64,000 bases of DNA from Eutreptiella sp. 'Long Island Sound 2002' (Eukaryota; Euglenozoa; Euglenophyceae; Eutreptiales; Eutreptiaceae). The notes under the pieces are model-generated. The model was not told the DNA's origin. It ran no database searches and saw only the letters and a program-made list of their open reading frames with translations. Both the position numbers and the translations under genes were made by a program. The DNA is taken from assembly GCA_964036045.1 (NCBI GenBank), contig OZ038392.1, positions 17,133,612 to 17,197,611 on the forward strand, given 5' to 3'. Shown in pieces: positions 54,004-63,346 of the stretch (the first letter of the stretch is position 1; every line of letters starts with the position of its first letter).

Positions 54004-54085
54004 GAGCCCAGTCTTGTCAGGCTCCACCAACGGGGTATATATGTGGGTCTTAAAACCCGTGTATATATGGGGCAGATCAGCCCCT
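53966..54085 (+). ncRNA. Cluster of four consecutive hairpins, two with identical 11-base loops
   Basis: Hairpin 1: GGCAAGTC (53970-53977) pairs with GACTTGCC (53989-53996) around loop CAGTCTTGTCA. Hairpin 2: GAGCC/GGCTC (54004-54008, 54020-54024), extended by TGGT/ACCA, around the same loop CAGTCTTGTCA. Hairpin 3: GGGT/ACCC near 54044-54057 with outer ATATAT arms. Hairpin 4: GGGGC/GCCCC (54069-54084). They overlap the end of the gag-like ORF and the 3' region. A packaging or dimerisation signal is plausible. Confidence 0.6.
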
Positions 54086-54430
54086 AGCACACGCACCCGC
54101 ACTTGTACAGTACAGTGCACGGTGCCTGGGTAAGGCACGAACTGACACAGCAACATGGGTTTGATGCTGAGTTACAGTGCTGTGTGCGTGCCTGTCCTGT
54201 TGTTTGGTTTTCGAAAGCATGGAGGTTTTCGGGAAACTGAAAACTTTTGCCAGGTTTTCAAAACAAACGGGGCAGGCCACCCAAGGCCTTTTTCTTAATC
54301 TTTTCCCAGTGTGGCAAAGCAGGTTTTGCCTGAGGGTAGTATTGGTGCTCCCGACCGGACACCTAGGAAGAGGCTACCTCTGGGGTTTGTTTTTCCCCTT
54401 GGGGGATAAACAAACCTTTAAGTAGGGGGG

Positions 54431-54717
54431 CGAAGCGGTAGCGGGAGGGTCTCCCTACCGCTACCCGCGGTGGCTCGCACGTGCGCTTTTTTATGTTAAA
54501 ATAGCAGTTTTTTATAAAAAAATTTATGCTGTTGTACCCCATTTTGTAATTATTCGCGAGATTTCACTGTTTCCCGTGTTTTAACAGGCATCTATGTAGA
54601 TTTCAAAGGCCTGTGGCTAACGCCTTAGAACAGTTTAAGCAACTTAAACCTACTCACGAAATGTTCGATTCTTGCAGAAATTGCGGTGCTTTGCAAGGGG
54701 TCCACGAAAACGCTTCA
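54431..54717 (+). repeat. Right LTR
   Basis: 287 bp, beginning CGAAGCGG for TGAAGCGG. It lacks a stretch of about 65 bp after CACGTGCGC that the left LTR retains. The indel plus point differences suggest the insertion is not recent. Confidence 0.85.
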
Positions 54718-54721
54718 CTAT

Positions 54722-55252
54722 CTTCTCAAGGGTAGACTCCATATTAGGAATGGACCCTGAGTGGTTCAAGGTTTTCTTGTTCAGCTCTCTGTAGTCCACT
54801 ACCAGCCGTTTGCCTGTAGACCCAGGTTTAGCCACAAGGAAACAGGGGCTGCAATGTTGGGGGTAGTCTCCGTCCTTGTACTCCAGGACTAGGCCAGCTT
54901 CGATACACTCTTGTATCTGTCGCTCAATCTCATCAGCCTGCTCTTTAGGAACTGGGTAGGGTCTCCTTCGGATCTTATGGGCCACGAACTCGGGTTTAAG
55001 CTTGAGGTCCATCTGTACCAGCTTGTGACATGAGGCTGGGGTTGGTAGTTCCCCGAAGACCTCCAGATAGGTTCTTATAAGCTTCTGCACCCGCGGGTCC
55101 AATAGCTTGATCTTGTCCTCCATGTCCTCGTCATATTGTAAGTTGCTTGCCCCCTGAGTAATACATGCCGGGAGGTGATCCTCCACCGACTCTTCGCCCT
55201 TGGTAGTATCCTTCAACCCTTGGTAGGCATATAGTAGGACTCGTTCAACCAT
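54722..55252 (-). pseudogene. RT fingers of gypsy copy B
   Basis: KLVQMDLKLKPEFVAHKIRR, RPYPVPKEQADEIERQIQEC, CSPCFLVAKPGSTGKRLVVD and YRELNKKTLNHSGSIPNMES are the N-terminal RT blocks of Ty3 elements. The domain is interrupted at LEKIV by the LTR element and resumes at 52567. Confidence 0.9.
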
Positions 55253-55420
55253 CTCCGGGGGACCATGGCAGCATAGGCACGCTCGAGGGGGTTCTTATAC
55301 ACATTCCTCTGAGCCCTCATCCTCCTCTGGGGTCCTCACATGGGCACCCCACACGCTCTTTATGAGCTTAAGATCTACCTCCCTTTGCCAGGTGGTGATC
55401 TTCTGTTCGAGGTCCTCCTT

Positions 55421-56793
55421 CTATTTCGATAGATATCCCATACATCCTTGCTTCTGTGGCCATGAGCTGTGGGTAGGCCTAGCGTAGCATAGCTTTATCG
55501 CCACCAACCTCCTTTTGGAGTCCACGTACTCCCTTAGCCTGGATCGGGAGTCCAGCTCCTCGTCCAAGGGGTCTTCCACCCTCATGGAGAGTAGGGGTCT
55601 CAGTGGGGCGACGTACTCGGCGTTCTCCACTTCCTCCACGCATGTCTGCACGAAGAAGGCGTCGTGCTCAGTTTCGTCATCTGAGTGGATAGAGCTGGGG
55701 AGCTCGGAAAGTCCACACTCCGGGACTCCATCAGGAACAGGTACATGGCTGGGAGAGTTGGGGGCATTGGTGTTAGTCACGATGTACTCGCCTCCCCCTG
55801 GTATGGTCTCAATCGCATCTTCAGGTCGTAGTCGATCCTTCAAATCACCCAGGGTCAGTCCATCGCTCTCTCGTTGTATAGTTTCGACCAGAGTTGAGTC
55901 CAGGTCCTCCCAGGGGATAGAGGTAAGACCCCCGTCCACCACGCTGAGCATACTTCCCCATCTGGGTTTCCCTTTGGGCGTCTTGCGTCCCAGAGGCACG
56001 TAGATGGCCTCATCAGGTAGCCAGACAGAGCTGATAGTCAGCCTGTCCAGGAGGGTTCGCCAGTACTCTTTGCCTCCATGGGCTCCCCAATCAAGGGAAC
56101 ACAGGACCCTACAGGAACGTTCCAGGGCCACCTTGGTCAAGACCCTCACCAGTTCACTGAACCTGGGGTTCTCGTAGGCCCTCCCGAAAGAGGGCCAGTA
56201 ACATTTGTAGCAGCAGTTTCTCCCTCTGCTGCAGTAGAGGTTCAAGACATGTTGCTTGTCGCTGGCGAACAACTCCACGCTCAGGTCTTCTCTGGAGTAA
56301 CCCAACTCCTTCGGACCTTGCTCTAGGACTTCCCCCAATAGTTGATAGTCCTCAGTTTTGGAGGCTGCCATCATGTTGGAGGGCTCCTCCTTCGATACCC
56401 TCAGGTAGCTCGAGGTGTACTCCGACTGCTCCAGTGGCACGGACTCTCTGCCATTGCTGTGGTCAGCGTAGAGGAGGTAGGGCGCTTGCAGCGCCAGGGA
56501 CTGTATCTGGGAGTGCTGCACGAAGAAGTCAGTCCCCAGTTCCAAGTCGAAGGCCTCAGTGTCCATCACATAGAACTGATGGGCGATAGTTGGGGAGCCC
56601 ATTGGTACCTCCACTTCACAGTCCCCGCAGCTGTGCACCACATGTCCATCTCCCATTCGTATAGCCGCGGTGGGCATGGGTGGGTCAGGCTCCCACAAGG
56701 TAAAATTTTCTTGGCCACCATTGATATGGTGGCTCCAGTATCCAGTACCCCCAGGTATTCACGTCCCCCTAGTCGGATACGTACCCAGAACAC
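55421..56793 (-). pseudogene. Aspartic protease and methyltransferase-like domain of gypsy copy B
   Basis: FWVRIRLGGREYLGVLDTGA then TISMVAKKILPC (from 56793) is a retroviral-type protease active site. A frameshift near 56697 leads into WEPDPPMPTAAIRMGDGHVV and FDLELGTDFFVQH, the C-terminal protease strand (LG-x-DF). Further on, SVELFASDKQHVLNLYC, YENPRFSELVRVLTK and CRVLCSLDWG resemble the N6-adenine methyltransferase-like domain found in DIRS and some other retroelement polyproteins, with NPRF in place of NPPF. A linker rich in acidic residues precedes RT. Protease matures gag; the role of the methyltransferase-like domain is unknown. Confidence 0.7.
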
Positions 56794-56823
56794 CAGGTCC
56801 AGGGCCCCACCGGAGCATTTCCG

Positions 56824-58908
56824 TCAGAATTCCGCGGGACAGGTCACCTCAAACCCCTTGTTCCGCAATTTGCGGGCAATCCTCATGAAACGGCTTACCT
56901 TCCTGGCGTTGCCGTCATCACCACCTTCATGCACACGCTTGGCCTCTTGCTCTTGCTGGGTCCGCGTCTGTGAGCGTGTGGTAGGCCCAGACTGCCCTCC
57001 CGAGGGCTCGGAGTTCCCCGCTGGATTAGGGTTGGGGTTGCCTCCGTTCTTGTCCTGGTTCTTGTTGTCCTTGTCTGGCTGGCAATTAGCGCGGCCTCCT
57101 CCTCCACCTTGGCTCTTGTGTTGGCCTTTCCCACGGCCTTTCGACTTGCCCTTGCCGGAGTCGTTGCCGTTGTCCTTGCCACCGCCCTTGCCACAGCCTT
57201 TGCCAGGATATTCGCCCTTCAGCTTCGCCGACAGGCGCTTCTTGTGGTAGCACTCATCCTCGTAGTGCTTCCTCTTCCCACAGAAGGCACAGGTGATAGT
57301 GCACCTGTAGTGATCCGGCATCTTAGGCTTGGCGCCGGTGTTGGTCTCCTGCTTCTTCCCCTGGACCACGAAGCAATCCCGCTGATCGCAGTCGGGGGCA
57401 GGCTGCAGGTGACCATGCTCGTCTCTGGCGTCACACCAGAAGAACTCCTGGACATTGCCCATGATACAGGCGGGCTTGGGGGTAGTCTCCTGTCCAGGTC
57501 TGGGTCCCTGGTACCCTTTGCCATGGCTCTCAGAGCCTCCTCCTCCAGGACGGTAGGCGTTCAGGTGCTGGTTGCTTTCTGTCTCCAGCGCCAGCTCCAA
57601 GAGTAGCAAAGACAAATCCTCGTAGTTGAGGGCTCTTGCCTTGCGCTCTGCCGTTGACCGGCACTCGTCCCACAGCTCCCGAGGGAGCTTCGCCACCAAC
57701 CAGAAGAGCGGCTCGTCGCTGCTGTAGGAACCGGGCGTCAGTCGTCCCACCCAGTTGTCCAGGTCAGCCAGAAGCTTGGAGATCCTGGCTGGTTTGGGGT
57801 TGTTGGGTAGCACGGCCAAGTTCTGGATCTTGGCCCTGATGGGGAGGTCGGTTTCGTAGGTTGGGTACTGCCTTTCCCAGGCAACCAACACGTCGGCGAA
57901 GGTGGCGGACTTCGTCACGAGCTGCTTGACCTGCTTCTCCAGGTACTTGTTCTTGCAGCACTGCAGGAGCAGATCACACTTGACTCGCCCACTAGCATGG
58001 GTTTGGCCGGTCATTCGGAGGAACCGGCCAAAGTTCTCAGCGAACTCGCTGAGATCCCTGCCTTTAAATTCAGATAAGTTCACGACAATTTTTGAGGTGG
58101 CGATTGCCTTAGCCTCCCGCGACCTGCGTCCCTCAGGACGCTTGGTCTTCCTCTTCTTCTTCTTCTTCCGCCCGCTCAGGTTCTCGGGGTCCTCAGGGTC
58201 GTTGTCTTCCGAGGGCGAAGCAGAAGTCATGGACGGTGGCTCATCGTCAGAGGGGTCTCTGGCTAGGTCACTAGAGCCGTAGGGCTCCACGTCAACTATT
58301 GCCCTCAGGGCTGTCAGCCCCAGCTGGTCCAGCTCGGCACTCGTGGAATTCTCCACGTGGCTGTAGGGAGGCTGGGCCGTTCTTGGTTTGAAAGGGCTTC
58401 TCGGTATCACAGCATCGGTCGGCATCGGTCGGCTCCTCAGGCTCCCCAGGGTGTTTGTCAACCCTGCCACCAGGTGATTGGCTTGTACTCGGTGAGGTGA
58501 AACTCCCACGATGGTAGGTGACGCTTGGGGAGGAATCAGGGGCTCCAGTTTAGCCCGAATCTCTTGAGTGAGATCACCAACAAGTTCAGAGGTTGCTCCA
58601 CAGAGGGCGTCTTGAATCTCCGACCGCGTTAGGGACCTGTTGGAGGATCTCCCCGATCCTCTGCTCCTGCTCCCGCATGACTCAGGGACTCTGCTCAGCC
58701 CACTCAGGGTTGCATACCCAGGAACATCAGCCACATAGGCTCCCGTAGCGGGTAGAGGATGGTGATAATCCGCCGCATACCAGCGCGGCGCAGAGGTGGG
58801 GGCCACTGGCTCACCGGCAGTAGTTGCCTCTGGAAACGCAGTGGTGGATGGGTGCACACCATAGGCAGGGTTGGTAGGCATGCCAGCAATGCCTGTGCCC
58901 TCAGCCAT
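56824..58908 (-). CDS. Gag polyprotein of gypsy copy B
   Basis: 694 residues, open throughout. N-terminal disordered Pro/Ser-rich part (MAEGTGIAGMPTNPAYG), an SRGSGRSSNRSLTRSE stretch, a Lys-rich KKKKKRK tract near 255, a capsid-like helical region (SEFAENFGRFLRMTGQTHAS, GSYSSDEPLFWLVAKLPREL), and a CCHC zinc knuckle CAFCGKRKHYEDEC around 540, followed by a Gly/Lys-rich RNA-binding tail. Gag forms the virus-like particle and binds element RNA. It is the best preserved ORF of copy B. Protease follows in a different frame. Confidence 0.9.
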   Translation of the reverse strand: MAEGTGIAGMPTNPAYGVHPSTTAFPEATTAGEPVAPTSAPRWYAADYHHPLPATGAYVADVPGYATLSGLSRVPESCGSRSRGSGRSSNRSLTRSEIQDALCGATSELVGDLTQEIRAKLEPLIPPQASPTIVGVSPHRVQANHLVAGLTNTLGSLRSRPMPTDAVIPRSPFKPRTAQPPYSHVENSTSAELDQLGLTALRAIVDVEPYGSSDLARDPSDDEPPSMTSASPSEDNDPEDPENLSGRKKKKKRKTKRPEGRRSREAKAIATSKIVVNLSEFKGRDLSEFAENFGRFLRMTGQTHASGRVKCDLLLQCCKNKYLEKQVKQLVTKSATFADVLVAWERQYPTYETDLPIRAKIQNLAVLPNNPKPARISKLLADLDNWVGRLTPGSYSSDEPLFWLVAKLPRELWDECRSTAERKARALNYEDLSLLLLELALETESNQHLNAYRPGGGGSESHGKGYQGPRPGQETTPKPACIMGNVQEFFWCDARDEHGHLQPAPDCDQRDCFVVQGKKQETNTGAKPKMPDHYRCTITCAFCGKRKHYEDECYHKKRLSAKLKGEYPGKGCGKGGGKDNGNDSGKGKSKGRGKGQHKSQGGGGGRANCQPDKDNKNQDKNGGNPNPNPAGNSEPSGGQSGPTTRSQTRTQQEQEAKRVHEGGDDGNARKVSRFMRIARKLRNKGFEVTCPAEF

Positions 58909-58919
58909 AGGCGGGGTGG

Positions 58920-59318
58920 TTATGGGTCTGGATGTTGCAGCACCTGGGTCTGGAGTTGGGAGTGTGTTGTGGTTGTAGGAGAAGGTGATGCGTGGAGGCC
59001 ACAGGCGCTTGGTGCGCCCTCGAAGGTTGACTTGCCCGTCGGGTCGTGCCCATGGTCCACTCCTTCAACTCCAATGCTTTCTCCTGCATCCTTCTCTCTC
59101 TCCCTCCTTCTCTTCACAGGGTTTGTCTTCACCTCCTCGACTAAGCGGGCCCTGAAGGCCGTTTGCAGTCCCTCCAGCGAGTCATTTGCTACGTCCACTG
59201 GCCCATCCAAGGGCACCGAAGGTACGGCGTCAGGTCCAGGTCCAGGCTCTCCAGGCGCTGGCATTGCTGGTGCCTCAAACGCCGTCTTCGCGTCGGTGTC
59301 CTCCTTCTTTGTGTTCAT
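58920..59318 (-). CDS. Leader ORF of gypsy copy B
   Basis: 132 residues, MNTKKEDTDAKTAFEAPAMP, homologous to 37558-37845 in copy A (shared GEPGPGPxAVPSxPLxGPV and SLxGLQTAFRA). The basic PVKRRRERE is kept. It ends 11 bases before the gag ATG in another frame. Copy A stops earlier. Conservation of the first 80 residues supports a real protein or a translational leader. Confidence 0.6.
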   Translation of the reverse strand: MNTKKEDTDAKTAFEAPAMPAPGEPGPGPDAVPSVPLDGPVDVANDSLEGLQTAFRARLVEEVKTNPVKRRREREKDAGESIGVEGVDHGHDPTGKSTFEGAPSACGLHASPSPTTTTHSQLQTQVLQHPDP

Positions 59319-59399
59319 ACTCGCCCTTCTTGCTCAGGACAGTCCTCGGCGCGCTGGGTGTACGGCACGGGGTTGCTGCTGGCACGCAGAGACTGTCTG

Positions 59400-60425
59400 C
59401 CTCTGGCTACCAGAAGGTTTTTTAGTGTTTCAGCACTATGTTTTTGATGTACTTCTCCTGCTGCTTGCTGCTGGTGATGGGATCCTGCTGCTTGCTTTTG
59501 ATATTGAAAATGTTTTGGTGATATAAAACCAATCAAGTGCAACCCTAACCAGAGTAGTATGCAAGTAGAAGATAAACAGGATCAAAGCATGAAGGGCTGC
59601 AGTCACAAAGAGTTAGATAAAGAGGGATATCAACAATAGATCACAGCAATAGACAGTCCAATCAACTCAGGTTGAAATATTTTACATGATGGAGAAAACC
59701 TGATTGGAAAACTGCCTCAAGGGCTCACACTCTCCATAGTGCCATCTTGAGATGTGCAGTCTTTGTTTTTGGCTCCCATAGGTGCTGAGGTGGCATGGCT
59801 TGTGGCGCTGAGGTCACTGCCATGTCACATGGGAACTTCCTACTTAGCTAGGCTGACTGGGTATGGAACCCAGGACCTCTCAAAAAGAGGTACCCCAGCA
59901 GAAAGTTCTATAGTGTTTTCAGCACTGTGTTTTTGATGTGCCTCTCCTGCTGCTTGCTGCTGTTGTCGGGTTCCTGCTGCTTGTTCTTGATGAGGAAAAT
60001 GTTTTATTGTGGAAATACAGCCAATCCAGGATAACCCAAGCCAGAGATAAGCAAGTAGAAGATAAACAGGATCAAAGCATCTAGGGCTGCAGTCACAAAG
60101 AGTTAGATAAAGACAACTATCAACAATGGACCACAGCAATTTACATTCAATGCAACTCAGGATGAAACATTTTACATGTTTGAGAAGGACTGATTGGAAA
60201 ACTGCCCCTAGGGCTCACTCTCTTCCATAATGCCGTCTAGAGATGTGCACTCTTTGTATTTGGGTCCCATAGGTGCTGAGGTGGCATGGCTTGTGGCGCT
60301 GAGGCCACTGCCATGTCACATGGATTATTCCTACTTAGCTAGGCTGACTGGATATTGAACCCAGGACGTCTCAAAAAGGGGTACCCCAGCCCCCTAGGGT
60401 GCATACCACTAGGATAGCTAAGAAT
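59400..60425 (-). repeat. Tandem duplication of about 500 bp in gypsy B leader, with two tRNA-related segments
   Basis: Bases about 59405-59893 recur at about 59910-60395 with moderate divergence. Copy A has the segment once (37960-38440). Each unit ends in a tRNA-like stretch; at 59849-59895 the - strand gives CTGGG-TTCCATA-CCCAG, a perfect T-arm (5-bp stem, 7-base loop). At 60339-60425 it gives GGGTTCAATATCC preceded by a D-arm-like CCTAGTGGTATGC. Confidence 0.75.
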
Positions 60426-60696
60426 TCATGAGAAAAAATAGATAAATTCATAGGCTCTGCCTTCAGTACATCAGTGCCTCAGTCACCCAGGAAAGGATGT
60501 TTTAGTGCATATAGCTTGGGGATTAAGGGGTCCACACAACATCCTGATTTAGTGTTTGGTTCTATAGGTCAAAATGTGTTATCACCCAGTTAGGTTAGGC
60601 CAATACTAAGATAAAAATGCAAGAGTGCTTAGAGCATCTCTAATACAACTAAAGTATACCCCAAAGCATTGGAAAAGCACTTTTTCTTACTCCTTC

Positions 60697-62962
60697 CTTG
60701 TGCTGTGGTGGCCACCACTGTCGCATCTTTCAGGAAAAAGGGATTTTTTTCTTGGCCTTACCTTGGTTTCCACACCTACTTTAAAATACCTATACCTTCC
60801 CTAACACCGGAAAAGAGCGCTATACCATGGACAGCAACTCTTGCTGCACTGTTCATCTGAATTTTCAAAAGAAAGCTCAGCGCTCTTGGCGCTGCAGGGG
60901 TTCCTGTGGCTTGGTGGGGTTAGAGTTGGGCATGCAAAGACCATATGGATATGCATCCCTCCCTTCAAGCTGCAGCGTAACACAACCCAAGGCCAGAGGC
61001 TCATAGAACGTTCGATCTAAGTCTCATGGAACCTGATGGAGACACCTCTCCTGGTACTGGGGCGAGGGGGCGACGATTAAATTAGAATGGCCCCTTGGAG
61101 GGGTCTTGGTTCTGGTTCAATCTCCTGCTGCTGCTTTTCGGCCCGAACGAGCGGCATACTCAGCGAAGTTTTGCGAGGAAATCTCTACAACAGAGGAATG
61201 GGAGGATGAGGGATGAATCCACCCAAACGCGGAGCAACAACACCTAAGTCCGTCAAATGAGGGCCTAGAATTTTTCAGAAAGCACATCCCTGAACAGAAT
61301 GCAATTGTGCATCAGATGCACATATTTATAAGATTTGTGGTCATCTCCTGATTTTTTGAATCAAGAAATTCCCACGCAGAAAAAGACGGCGCGCAGGCGC
61401 GGGTCTTAGCGAAGCGCCGGAAAACGAAGAATCAATAAGATTATAAATGTATATTACGCATAATGACGAAAATGACGACACGCGCATAAAAAATTAAATA
61501 TAAAGATTCCACCCACACTGCCAAAAAGAATTCGAGATTCAAGAATTCCAAAATCAACAGAAGAACTTCAATGAATCAGGTATAAACCACAGGTGTGCTC
61601 GTCTCGTATGCAGCATGCACATTGCTCGCGTCCTGTCTCCGTGAACGTGCCTTGTAGCAGCGCTAACAAACGATAGAGGGATAGATTAGAAGATTGCAGA
61701 TTCTTAGAGGTAAGTTCAGGGTGATTAGACATACACACATATGCATAGCGTTGTTTCTCGCTTGTGTCTCGCTTTTTCCTCACCTTGCTTCACTCTCCAG
61801 CGGTAGGTAAGGTAGGTAAGCCCAGGTGGGGCCACCCCCTGGTGGACTTCGTGATTGTGGGTAAGATTGTTAGGAAAAGGGAAGGATTGAACAAGGTTGT
61901 TGACAGGTTGGAAAACTTGTGCATGCTCGTGCATTCACACACGCATTAAAGGGTAGGCCACGCGTGGTGCGCTCGGTACAACCCTTGTTTAGGTTACCCA
62001 GGGGCTCGACCCCACCTTCTATAAGAGAACGGGTGGCGTTCCTTAAGCTTGCTTGCTTGTACTGAGGTTTGAGGACAGCGTATTATAGGGCTACCTGAGA
62101 AGCGTATAATACGTGGAGGTATTCTTGGTTCCTCAGCCGCAAACCTGAGTCATCTGCCTTTGCTTTACAGGTGGGAAGGTCAGGGTGATTGGTGCAGCAG
62201 CGATCCCTTTTTTCCTGCCCTGCTGAACAAGGGCGCTGATCACACAAACAAATAACTCCGCCTCTGCCTGTGGCAGGGCAGGGAGTCCGACTCCATCAAC
62301 ATATGCGCTGTGCACGCCCCAAGAGCACTCCTTCCCTCCAAGCCCTAGCAGGGAAACGCGTTGTGGCGTCCCTGTTAGGGCAAAGATGCTTAGTAGCTCT
62401 GTGTTCGCGTGCCATTTCACAGGTGAGCCGCTAGGGCTGGTGACTTCTCCTTCAGCGCCACCCAGTAGAGCGTGCGTGTAGGAGTGGTAGTCCTGAGTGG
62501 GGGCTTGAGCCATTTGCAGAAGTGCTCGCCCACCAGGATGGTGCCACTGCAGAGTGTGTAGGACCTGTAGTGCGTGTGTCACTGTCCAACCCGTTTCCTG
62601 CAATTTTAGCGGGGTTGGTGGGCAGCGGCAGTGGTTAGGCTAGATTTTGGCCTTCATAGCAAATAGGCGTTTTCAAGCCTTCATAGCTTTTTGCCACCCC
62701 TCCCCTGTAGTAGGCAGATATGTCGGGAAAACGATACCTGGATTAGTATGCTGGGTATTCCCCCGAGGTTTTGCGCCAGCACAGAAACTGGGCGCTTAGG
62801 GGAGGGGAGACCCGGGGCGTACCCCGTGGCACTGGTAAGACATTCTCCGGGTTTAGCAAGCGTGCAGACTTGGGTATAATTAGGACACCATTTCTGCGGC
62901 TTGCTCTCAGGACCTTAGGAATAGCACACCCACACATACCCTTAAGCCCGTAAGGGTAAGGT
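60697..62962. other. Region without a supported gene
   Basis: Open frames are short and lack recognisable domains; the longest (62133-62603, - strand, 156 residues) has unremarkable composition and no start context. Features seen are an inverted-repeat structure at 62065-62146 and AT-rich DNA with repeated GAC words near 61440-61500. By position the region may include a 3' LTR of the element whose chromodomain lies at 62963-63346. Confidence 0.5.
62065..62146. other. Nested inverted repeats, potential folded RNA
   Basis: AGGTTTG (62065-62071) pairs with CAAACCT (62140-62146), AGGA (62072-62075) with TCCT (62130-62133), and CGTATTATA (62079-62087) with TATAATACG (62105-62113) around a 17-base loop. 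The three helices nest coaxially. No known ribozyme core was found on either strand. Confidence 0.5.
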
Positions 62963-63346
62963 TCAATCCCCAGCTTTAGTCTTGGAGGCAAGCGACTCGG
63001 CGAGCCTCAGCAACTCACCAAGGTTGTTCTGGGACAAGGAGTCTACCAGAACTGAGTTTAGGCGTCCCTCCGGTAGAACAAATGCTGGGAAGGGCTCCCA
63101 GGTGGCCTCTTGGAATCCAAACCCTTCCCAGAGGGTAAGGAAGCGCCAACTCTGGCAATAGCGATGGCGTAGGACAGACTTCACCAGGTAGAAGCCCTCC
63201 TTCGGCTTCTCCTCGGCGTTCATGTCAGGGAGGTCCCCTTCAACTTCCATAGGGCTGGCAGCCCCCTGTAGGTCTAGGGCGGCGATCTCCTCGTCGTTTA
63301 GCTCCCACTCCTCCCCACATAGGTCTTCAGGATCATAGTAGCGCAC
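62963..63346 (-). pseudogene. Chromodomain remnant of a Ty3/gypsy chromovirus integrase
   Basis: FYLVKSVLRHRYCQSWRFLT, then LWEGFGFQEATWEPFPAF, at about residues 52-88 matches the chromodomain pattern (Y-x-V-x-x-I-L-x-H-R ... YLVKWKGY-x-x-x-x-x-TWEP). In chromoviruses this module sits at the integrase C-terminus and steers integration to marked chromatin. The upstream acidic stretch (GEEWELNDEEIAALDL) is unrelated to integrase, so the rest of pol is lost. It belongs to an element other than copies A and B, or to their missing integrase. Confidence 0.7.

Larger units (their letters stand above)
52568..54721 (+). mobile_element. Non-autonomous LTR retrotransposon carrying only a gag-like ORF
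   Basis: LTRs at 52572-52923 and 54431-54717 share TGAAGCG...CGCTTCA-type ends (7-bp inverted repeats, one base changed in each outer-inner pair). They are flanked by CTAT (52568-52571 and 54718-54721) as target duplication, and a purine-rich AGTAGGGGGG lies just before the right LTR. The interior holds one ORF (53110-54003) and a string of hairpins. No protease, RT or integrase is present. It sits in the opposite orientation inside RT of gypsy copy B. Confidence 0.85.
48162..60696 (-). mobile_element. Ty3/gypsy retrotransposon copy B, with two nested insertions
   Basis: Leftward order: leader with duplicated segment (60420-59400), leader ORF (59318-58920), gag (58908-56824), protease (from 56793), methyltransferase-like domain, RT (55252-54722 and 52567-51900) and RNase H (51899-51470 and 48338-48162). 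Integrase is missing because the GC-rich element meets it at 48161. RT is split by a gag-only LTR element and RNase H by a 3.1-kb element. Frames are shifted in protease and RT, so this is a dead copy. Confidence 0.85.

Noticed and set aside
62062-62150. Hammerhead ribozyme
   Set aside because: CTGAGGA occurs on the - strand but the GAAA partner and the stem arrangement are missing.
62930-62985. tRNA gene suggested by GGTTCAATCCC
   Set aside because: No pairing for T or acceptor stems and no A box at the right distance.
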